A stretch of 6,225 bases of DNA from Spirochaetaceae bacterium. GTDB taxonomy: Bacteria > Spirochaetota > Spirochaetia > B11-G9. Below the pieces are notes generated by a model. It ran no database searches. It was given only the letters and a program-made list of their open reading frames with translations, and was not told the origin of the DNA. Where the stretch lies: contig JAUVLL010000205.1 in assembly GCA_030600745.1 (NCBI GenBank), forward strand, positions 1 through 6,225, in the 5' to 3' direction. This document shows, piece after piece, positions 1 through 4,116 of the stretch. The position numbers were made by a program, and so were the translations under genes. The stretch's first letter is position 1. The number at the start of each line of letters is the position of its first letter.

Positions 1-648
1 ATAATTGATATTCAGGAAAAGCACCCTGGAACAGGATTCGAACAGGATGTGTTTTTTATTACTTCAAAGCTGAACCATAAAACACAAATTCAAATATTTA
101 TAGATAATATAGATAATCTGCATGGAATAAAAAAATTACTAAATCATCCTCAAATCCTCCTGTATACAGACAGGGAAAAATTCGATACTATCGCAAAAGG
201 AGAATCATCAGTGGATACAGAAAAACTAGAAGAAAAAATTCAATCTATTATACAGGAAATAAAGACAAATCCTGATAATCTAACCGAATACAGAAAAATT
301 TTAAAAAAGAATGTTCCCATATTCTTAAGATCATACTTTGCAGCTAAACTATTATTGGATTCAGAAGGATCATACACGGGAAAGGCCAGGAAAGCTTCGT
401 CAGGAAACATGAAAACCCTTTTTATCAGTATAGGCAGAAGAAGAAGGGTTCACTCAAGAGACCTTATGAAATTCTTCCAGAAATCACTGGATATTAAATC
501 TACAGAAATAGGATCCATAAAAGTACTCGACAACTATTCTTTTATTGATTTAGATGAGAAATTATGCACTGTAGCTATAGAAAAAATGGATGGCTTGGAA
601 TTCAGAGGACGAAAGATTTCGGTCAATTTCGCTAAAAAGAAAGTATAA
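1..648 (+). CDS. C-terminal part of a protein with a DbpA-type RNA-binding domain (5' end outside window)
   Basis: The reading frame is open from the first base, so this is the 3' part of a longer gene; the GTG at 49 is probably internal, as it has no convincing Shine-Dalgarno and codons run in frame before it. The last ~78 of 215 visible residues resemble the DbpA RNA-binding domain (an RRM-like fold found at the C-terminus of some DEAD-box helicases): FISIGRRRR forms the first strand, NYSFIDL the RNP1-like strand, followed by a helix, EFRGRKISVNFA as the last strand and a basic KKK tail. In DbpA this domain binds structured rRNA. The preceding ~135 residues are charged and helical (a conspicuous VPIFLRSYFAAKLL segment) and show no helicase motif V or VI that I can identify, so either the helicase core lies upstream or the protein is a divergent helicase-like relative. 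Domain call is fairly sure; the whole-protein function is open. Confidence 0.8.
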   Translation: MIDIQEKHPGTGFEQDVFFITSKLNHKTQIQIFIDNIDNLHGIKKLLNHPQILLYTDREKFDTIAKGESSVDTEKLEEKIQSIIQEIKTNPDNLTEYRKILKKNVPIFLRSYFAAKLLLDSEGSYTGKARKASSGNMKTLFISIGRRRRVHSRDLMKFFQKSLDIKSTEIGSIKVLDNYSFIDLDEKLCTVAIEKMDGLEFRGRKISVNFAKKKV

Positions 649-650
649 AG

Positions 651-1832
651 CTATCTTATAAAAAGGGTTATTACAGTAAGAAATATTAATAGATTCATTA
701 TAAATCCAAAACCAAAGGAAATTGCTGAGAGAAGCTCATACTGTTGAGCTTTTTTTGTGGATTTTAATAACAAAACATCCGGATTCCCGGGAACTGCAAG
801 CGATTCGGCCATAGGATCAACTTTACCTCCTTGTTCTATATCAAAAACAAAGAACTCATCTCTGTCAGTACCGGTCTTTAAAAGTGAAAACTCCCTTAAT
901 GAGACATCAGAATTCATTGTCCGGATCTCTTCCATACTGCTAATTACAGAACACTGATATTTCCCGCCGTTAGAAAGGATTACTGAACTCCCGGGGAATA
1001 ATCCTCCCTGACTGGAAAAAAAATTAACAGGTAAACGTATAAGATCCCTCTCAGCTCTCAGAATTCTCGCACTTTTCCATAAATGTCTATAAATATAGTA
1101 GAATATCAGCCCCGGAGGGAGAAAAGGCATCACAGGTACGAGGCTGAAGGTTATTGCTGTTACTGCAGTAAACTGCATATAGGGCATTTGAATCAGCAGA
1201 TAAAAATATATAAAAAGTGAGAAAGAACCAATAGTAAGAGATCCGGGGGTTAATGAATTCCAATATTCATTACGCTGTCTTCCTGAAAGAATCGCATGAC
1301 TGTAGAATTCAGAATCTTCACAATCGTATATTATTACCATAAGAGGATTATTCTTTGTATTTATAAACCGTGATCGGCCATCTTTATAAACAAGATTACC
1401 GGAAACAAAAATATGTGTTTTCTCCGGCAGTGAAAAAATTCTGTTCCAGTATGTTCTTTTAGGACTCTCATCGGGATATTCCCCGGTATTAACCATAGAT
1501 TCGCCCTTGGAAACAGAGGGAAGAATATACACAGGAACTCCTGCAAGATCGATACTGACAGAAACGGTTTCATCCGCCAACCAAATGATGTTTTCATCCT
1601 GTACAGCCTGAAGTGAACCAAAAATACGATAAGTTCCGGATACCTGATTGCCATGAACCACTCCATAAGATAAGGAAGGACTTAAGGAAGCTGTCATCAA
1701 TTGACTTCTAAATCGTCTCCACCTGTTTCGAACAGAGAAAGCGCCAATAAGCGGAATTAATCCGTAAAAAAACAGAGCAATAAGGATAATAATAAACAGA
1801 TGCAGATAAATTGCGGCTTGTAATGTCATCAT
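651..1832 (-). CDS. Uncharacterised membrane protein with four predicted transmembrane helices
   Basis: I do not recognise this 393-residue protein with confidence. Hydrophobicity suggests one helix at the N-terminus (~7-33), a central hairpin of two (~199-218 and 221-249) and one at the very C-terminus (~367-392). Between them are two soluble parts: ~34-198, mainly beta-type sequence, and ~250-366. Basic clusters follow helix 1 (RNRWRRFRSQ) and helix 3 (RHLWKSARILRAERD), which by the positive-inside rule places both soluble parts in the cytoplasm. The stretch ~140-198 (FVSGNLVYKDG, NPLMVIIYD, then a membrane hairpin) vaguely recalls prokaryotic GIDE-type membrane proteins, a weak impression only. 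Two ATGs lie in tandem; TAGGG sits 5 bases before the first, so either may be used. Only 24 bases separate it from the divergent hydrolase gene, so its promoter must lie within that gene; ATTGTA at 1869-1874 (TACAAT on the minus strand) is a possible -10 box lacking a good -35. It ends 2 bases from the convergent upstream gene. Confidence 0.8.
   Translation of the reverse strand: MMTLQAAIYLHLFIIILIALFFYGLIPLIGAFSVRNRWRRFRSQLMTASLSPSLSYGVVHGNQVSGTYRIFGSLQAVQDENIIWLADETVSVSIDLAGVPVYILPSVSKGESMVNTGEYPDESPKRTYWNRIFSLPEKTHIFVSGNLVYKDGRSRFINTKNNPLMVIIYDCEDSEFYSHAILSGRQRNEYWNSLTPGSLTIGSFSLFIYFYLLIQMPYMQFTAVTAITFSLVPVMPFLPPGLIFYYIYRHLWKSARILRAERDLIRLPVNFFSSQGGLFPGSSVILSNGGKYQCSVISSMEEIRTMNSDVSLREFSLLKTGTDRDEFFVFDIEQGGKVDPMAESLAVPGNPDVLLLKSTKKAQQYELLSAISFGFGFIMNLLIFLTVITLFIR
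732..756 (+). terminator. Intrinsic terminator for the DbpA-domain gene, inside the convergent gene
   Basis: A perfect 7-base-pair stem (AAGCTCA and TGAGCTT) encloses a 6-base loop (TACTGT) and is followed at once by a run of T, the classical rho-independent form on the + strand. Wobble and A-T pairs could extend the stem outward. It lies 83 bases past the stop of the rightward gene and within the 3' coding end of the leftward membrane-protein gene, where the same bases encode Lys-Lys-Ala-Gln-Gln. On the minus strand the hairpin has no following T run, so it should act only on rightward transcripts. Confidence 0.75.
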
Positions 1833-1856
1833 AAATACCCTAGACTGTAAGTTAAC

Positions 1857-2528
1857 ATGGTAGACAGAATTGTAGTAGGAGTATTTTCCACAAATTCATA
1901 TCTTTTTTCCCAGTGGAAGAAAGAATGTATAGTTATAGATCCGGGTGGAGATGCAGATAAAATTATTTCTCACATGACCCAAAAGAACCTGACTCCAAGG
2001 GGAATAGTGTGTACCCATGGCCATATTGACCATATATCCGCAATTAAGGATATACAGAACTATTACAGTAGAAAAGGTATACAGTTACCACTTGCAGTTC
2101 ATAAACTTGATCTTTATTTTTTTGGTCCGGATTCATGTGAAGTTCATACTGAAAGTATTGCCGGGATTTCAAATGAGCTGCTCTTAACAATGAATATTGA
2201 GATCAACACAATACCTCTGCCGGATATTATTCTCAAGGAAGGTGATATACTCTTTGATTCTGATCTTACCGTAATACACACCCCCGGACACAGCCCCGGC
2301 GGAATAAGTTTATACAGCGAATCTCAAAACTTTCTTTTCTCTGGTGATACTCTCTTTTTTGAAGGAGTTGGAAGAACCGATCTCCCGGGTGGGGATTTGA
2401 AAACACTTATGACAAGCATCCGGGAGAAAATACTAACTCTGCCGGATAGTACAAGAGTTTTTCCCGGTCATGGCCCCTTCAGCACAATTGAACGGGAGCG
2501 GGAACATAATTCTTTCATTACCGGTTGA
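1857..2528 (+). CDS. Metallo-beta-lactamase-fold hydrolase, glyoxalase II-like
   Basis: This 223-residue protein is a complete single-domain member of the metallo-beta-lactamase superfamily. All metal ligands are visible: THGHIDH (His54, His56, Asp58, His59), His145 in HTPGHS, Asp164 in SGDT and His205 in FPGHGP. The GVGRTDLPGGD segment (170-180) after the aspartate, and the length, are typical of the YcbL / glyoxalase II-like group, which hydrolyses thioesters such as acylglutathione or related small substrates with two metal ions in the cytoplasm. It lacks the extra C-terminal domain of true glyoxalase II, so the substrate cannot be named; the symbol is left blank. The N-terminus (VGVFSTNSYLF) matches the family start, which supports the ATG at 1857 even though no clear Shine-Dalgarno precedes it. 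No signal peptide is seen. It is divergent from the membrane-protein gene and seems to be transcribed alone, ending 39 bases before a convergent gene. Confidence 0.93.
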   Translation: MVDRIVVGVFSTNSYLFSQWKKECIVIDPGGDADKIISHMTQKNLTPRGIVCTHGHIDHISAIKDIQNYYSRKGIQLPLAVHKLDLYFFGPDSCEVHTESIAGISNELLLTMNIEINTIPLPDIILKEGDILFDSDLTVIHTPGHSPGGISLYSESQNFLFSGDTLFFEGVGRTDLPGGDLKTLMTSIREKILTLPDSTRVFPGHGPFSTIEREREHNSFITG

Positions 2529-2529
2529 C

Positions 2530-2553
2530 TTTACTCCGGGAAGTAGAATTTTT
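2530..2553 (+). terminator. Possible weak terminator of the hydrolase gene
   Basis: Right after the hydrolase stop, TTTACT and AGTAGA can pair (six pairs, one a G-U) around a CCGGGA loop, followed by ATTTTT. The form is that of a rho-independent terminator, but the stem is short and AT-rich, so efficiency would be low. It lies in the 39-base gap between convergent genes, a sensible location. Confidence 0.3.
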
Positions 2554-2567
2554 GAAGAAAATCAGGG

Positions 2568-2957
2568 TTATATAAGTATATTGAAAAGTAAACCGGACGA
2601 TTTTATAGGGAAATTATAAGCAATATCTGTTTGAAGTCTGGTATGTATTTCTTCGGAGAATTCCAATATCATAGAATTTTGATCACCTTTATTTAAATTC
2701 TCCAATCCTGCCGCTTCAATTTTATTACTATCTTTCATCCTGTTTAATTGTTCAATTAGATTATCCAGCGCTCTTAGACGTGATACAGAATAAGACCCTG
2801 TATCATTAAATGATGGAACAACATTGATGTTTTTAAAATTTGTATAGGCAACAGCGGTCGAACTAACAGGGAAACTTGCCTTTCCAGTACCATTTACGGC
2901 TCTTACTACGCTTGCAAGTGAAATTGTGGATGTAGTGATACCTGATTGTATTTCCAT
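2568..2957 (-). CDS. Small protein of unknown function
   Basis: I do not recognise this 129-residue protein. There is no signal peptide and no membrane segment. Residues 1-50 are rich in Ser, Thr, Val and Ala with an FPVSSTAVAYTNFKNI stretch; ~57-88 look helical and charged (RLRALDNLIEQLNRMK); ~93-115 may form a second helix (ILEFSEEIHTRLQ); the end is hydrophobic (LLFNILI). There are no cysteines or obvious catalytic motifs. It is likely a real gene: the frame is open for its full length, the ATG at 2957 has a strong Shine-Dalgarno (AGGAAGG, 8 bases upstream), and the opposite strand offers no better gene. It lies 63 bases after the DksA-like gene in the same direction and may be co-transcribed with it. 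A hairpin upstream can sequester the Shine-Dalgarno, suggesting translational control. Confidence 0.75.
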   Translation of the reverse strand: MEIQSGITTSTISLASVVRAVNGTGKASFPVSSTAVAYTNFKNINVVPSFNDTGSYSVSRLRALDNLIEQLNRMKDSNKIEAAGLENLNKGDQNSMILEFSEEIHTRLQTDIAYNFPIKSSGLLFNILI

Positions 2958-2962
2958 AACTG

Positions 2963-2989
2963 CTTCCTTCCTAAATTTTCGGAAGAAAA
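2963..2989 (-). promoter_or_regulatory. Hairpin that can mask the ribosome-binding site of the small unknown gene
   Basis: On the leftward transcript, TTTTCTTCC (2989 to 2981) can pair with GGAAGGAAG (2971 to 2963) over nine pairs, two of them G-U, with a 9-base loop. The 3' arm contains most of the Shine-Dalgarno of the gene starting at 2957, leaving only five bases between hairpin and start codon. The pairing is seen in the sequence; a regulatory role is inference. Any purine-rich Shine-Dalgarno with a pyrimidine tract nearby can make such a fold by chance. Confidence 0.4.
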
Positions 2990-3020
2990 CAGAATTAGTT
3001 TAATATTTAAGTATATAAAT

Positions 3021-3377
3021 TTATCTTAATTTTCGCTCTTCTACACTTCTACAGTCAATACACATCAATGCATAGGGAATCGCTTCCAGCCTTTCTTCAG
3101 GGATTCTTGTACCGCAACGCATACAAAGACCATATCTTCCGTTCTTTGCACGGGATAAAGCAGAATCAATTAATCTGAGTTTTCGCAAATCTTTTTGATT
3201 TAAAGCTTCGAGAATTTTTTTATCAATATCACCCGCAGCTAAATCAACAAGATCCTTAGGATCCATATCATCAACTATAGCTTCAAATTCCTTACTCTCA
3301 GAAACAAGGGAAGACATTATATCTTCCTTGGCCTTTATAAGAAGTTTTACAAATTTCTCTTCAATCAACTTTTCCAT
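3021..3377 (-). CDS. dksA: TraR/DksA-family zinc-finger transcription regulator
   Basis: This 118-residue protein has the DksA plan: an N-terminal helix, a coiled coil whose tip carries the acidic DxxDxA motif (Asp42, Asp45, Ala47 within DLVDLA), a second helix (~53-78), and a C-terminal four-cysteine zinc finger (Cys85, Cys88, Cys106, Cys109) in the typical context RYGLCMRCG, ERLEAIPYALMC. Family members bind in the secondary channel of RNA polymerase and, often with ppGpp, retune promoters of ribosomal and amino-acid genes. The tip acids known to matter in E. coli DksA are kept, so activity is plausible, but it is shorter than E. coli DksA (151 residues) and could be a specialised paralogue. 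The frame extends back to 3473, but I choose the ATG at 3377: an AAGAGGG Shine-Dalgarno sits just upstream, family homology begins there, and the longer version would run through the promoter region and the infA -10 box. Confidence 0.9.
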   Translation of the reverse strand: MEKLIEEKFVKLLIKAKEDIMSSLVSESKEFEAIVDDMDPKDLVDLAAGDIDKKILEALNQKDLRKLRLIDSALSRAKNGRYGLCMRCGTRIPEERLEAIPYALMCIDCRSVEERKLR

Positions 3378-3382
3378 CTTGC

Positions 3383-3390
3383 ACCCTCTT
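3383..3390 (-). promoter_or_regulatory. Ribosome-binding site that fixes the DksA-like start
   Basis: On the minus strand AAGAGGGT places its GAGG core 7 bases before the ATG at 3377. No comparable site precedes the in-frame ATG at 3473, so this decides the shorter 118-residue protein. Confidence 0.75.
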
Positions 3391-3409
3391 AATAAACCAA
3401 GTCCTAAAA

Positions 3410-3423
3410 GCAGATTAATCTGC
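3410..3423. promoter_or_regulatory. Perfect 14-base palindrome, candidate operator of the DksA-like gene
   Basis: GCAGATTAATCTGC reads the same on both strands with no spacer. It lies where the -10 region of the leftward promoter would fall (17 bases beyond the -35 at 3440-3445) and 33-46 bases upstream of the DksA-like start codon. A dimeric repressor bound here would block that promoter. The palindrome is certain; a regulator for it is inferred and not identified. Confidence 0.45.
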
Positions 3424-3445
3424 CTCAAATTCGCAAAAATGTCAA
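3417..3445 (-). promoter_or_regulatory. Probable promoter of the DksA-like gene
   Basis: On the minus strand a perfect TTGACA (-35, 3445 to 3440) is followed after 17 bases by CAGATT (3422 to 3417), a poor -10 match, or after 18 bases by AGATTA. The predicted transcript would begin near 3410, about 33 bases before the start codon. The strong -35 with a weak -10 overlapping a palindrome fits a regulated promoter. Confidence 0.45.
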
Positions 3446-3449
3446 CTCC

Positions 3450-3478
3450 TTGACAAAAATTTTCTATTCCCATAAGAT
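3450..3478 (+). promoter_or_regulatory. Strong sigma-70-type promoter of infA
   Basis: TTGACA (3450-3455, a perfect -35) and TAAGAT (3473-3478, four of six -10 bases) are separated by the ideal 17 bases. Transcription should start near 3485, giving a leader of about 23 bases that holds the GGAGG ribosome-binding site (3499-3503). Its -35 box lies only four bases from an identical box on the other strand. Confidence 0.75.
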
Positions 3479-3507
3479 AAGCCCACTAATAAGACTGTGG
3501 AGGCAAT

Positions 3508-3726
3508 GTGGCTAAAGAGGAAGCGATAGAAGTTGAAGGTGTAGTAAAGGAATCTCTTCCCAATACTATGTTTAAAGTTGAACTCAAAAATGGTCATGTT
3601 ATCCTGGCTCACCTTTCTGGGAAAATGCGTAAACATTACATTCGTATTGTTCCTGGTGACAAAGTGCGAGTAGCACTCTCCCCATATGATCTTACCCGCG
3701 GTAGAATTATCTACCGGGAACGTTAA
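3508..3726 (+). CDS. infA: Translation initiation factor IF-1
   Basis: This 72-residue protein is a full-length IF-1, a single OB-fold that binds the A site of the 30S subunit during initiation and helps IF-2 and IF-3 select initiator tRNA. Recognisable conserved segments are the N-terminal MAKEEAIEVEGVV, the central FKVEL...HVILAHLSGKMR with the basic KMRKHYIRI, PGDKVRVALSPYDL and the C-terminal GRIIYR; the length equals the usual 71-73 residues. The start is GTG, read as Met, with GGAGG four bases upstream; the canonical MAKE start leaves no doubt. The gene is monocistronic: divergent from the DksA-like gene and abutting the convergent Smr gene with no bases between the stop codons. The sequence resembles spirochaetal IF-1 as I recall it, the main taxonomic hint in the window. 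Confidence 0.98.
   Translation: MAKEEAIEVEGVVKESLPNTMFKVELKNGHVILAHLSGKMRKHYIRIVPGDKVRVALSPYDLTRGRIIYRER
3696..3718. terminator. GC-rich hairpin at the infA/Smr convergent junction, possible 3'-end structure
   Basis: CGGTAGA (3699-3705) and TCTACCG (3710-3716) form a perfect seven-pair stem with an ATTA loop. Beyond a one-base bulge (G3698), CC pairs with GG for two more. It lies within the last codons of infA and, for leftward transcripts, just past the Smr stop. Neither strand has a T run after it, so it is not a textbook terminator; it may slow polymerase or protect the 3' ends of either mRNA. It may also be a by-product of the conserved IF-1 ending. Confidence 0.35.
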
Positions 3727-4110
3727 CTATTTAAAAATAACCCAGGTAGCACCGTTACCACCATCCCGTTTATTAGGATGACCGGTTTCACCACATAAAG
3801 AGGAAGATTCAAGATAGTGCTTTACCCAGACACTAAGAACCGGACCGGATTTGGAATGGTTTCCCTTCCCGTGAATAATTAGTATCTTTCTAAGACCATT
3901 TTTTTTTGATTGCTTAATAAAATCCTTAAGAAGATGCTCAGCCTCAACAGTGGTTTTACCATGAAGATCAATCTTATCTTCCGGCGAAAGTTTTCTTAAA
4001 AATGATCTTAATTCGCCCTTTGATGATTTATCTGATTGCTCATCCTTCTCAAAGTCATTCCAGCCCTCCTCAGAATCGAGCCAGTTATTCATCATTTTAC
4101 TGAAATCCAT
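3727..4110 (-). CDS. Small Smr-domain protein
   Basis: This 127-residue protein ends in a complete Smr (small MutS-related) domain, ~47-127: DLHGKT (48-53, the DxH motif), IIHGKG (78-83, the HGxG motif) and DGGNGATWV (116-124, the closing GGxGA). Smr domains act as nucleases or bind nucleic acid; stand-alone members have been tied to RNA cleavage, ribosome-collision quality control and DNA handling. With no MutS2 part, no choice is possible from sequence. Residues 1-45 are acidic and probably disordered. The ATG at 4110 is 6 bases past the BatD-like stop; AAGGA at the end of that gene, 10 bases upstream, can serve as ribosome-binding site, so the gene is probably the last of the bat operon and translationally linked. 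Its stop codon (TAG) directly abuts the infA stop. An A9 tract (coding strand, 3907 to 3899) sits in the Gln-Ser-Lys-Lys-Asn codons. Confidence 0.92.
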   Translation of the reverse strand: MDFSKMMNNWLDSEEGWNDFEKDEQSDKSSKGELRSFLRKLSPEDKIDLHGKTTVEAEHLLKDFIKQSKKNGLRKILIIHGKGNHSKSGPVLSVWVKHYLESSSLCGETGHPNKRDGGNGATWVIFK

Positions 4111-4116
4111 TTTTAA

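Noticed and set aside
757..957. Rightward 66-codon open frame inside the membrane-protein gene
   Set aside because: It is antisense to a longer, well-initiated gene, has no ribosome-binding site and begins right after a terminator T run.
1361..1666. Leftward 101-codon open frame in another frame of the membrane-protein gene
   Set aside because: It is a same-strand shadow wholly inside the 393-residue gene, with no ribosome-binding site and a composition unlike a natural protein.
2972..3020. AT-rich TATACT-containing stretch as a separate promoter for the small unknown gene
   Set aside because: A -10-like hexamer is present but no -35 match lies at suitable spacing, and such hexamers are common in AT-rich DNA; co-transcription with the DksA-like gene is as likely.
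3378..3473. N-terminal extension of the DksA-like protein by 32 residues
   Set aside because: The extension has no family likeness, crosses the divergent promoters, and a good ribosome-binding site serves the inner ATG.
3442..3636. Leftward 64-codon open frame antisense to infA
   Set aside because: It overlaps the certain infA gene and its promoter and resembles nothing; it is a shadow of IF-1 codons.
3855..3907. AATGGT...ACCATT followed by a T9 run as a rightward infA terminator
   Set aside because: The six-pair stem would enclose a loop of more than 30 bases and lies well over 100 bases past infA within Smr codons; chance is the better explanation.
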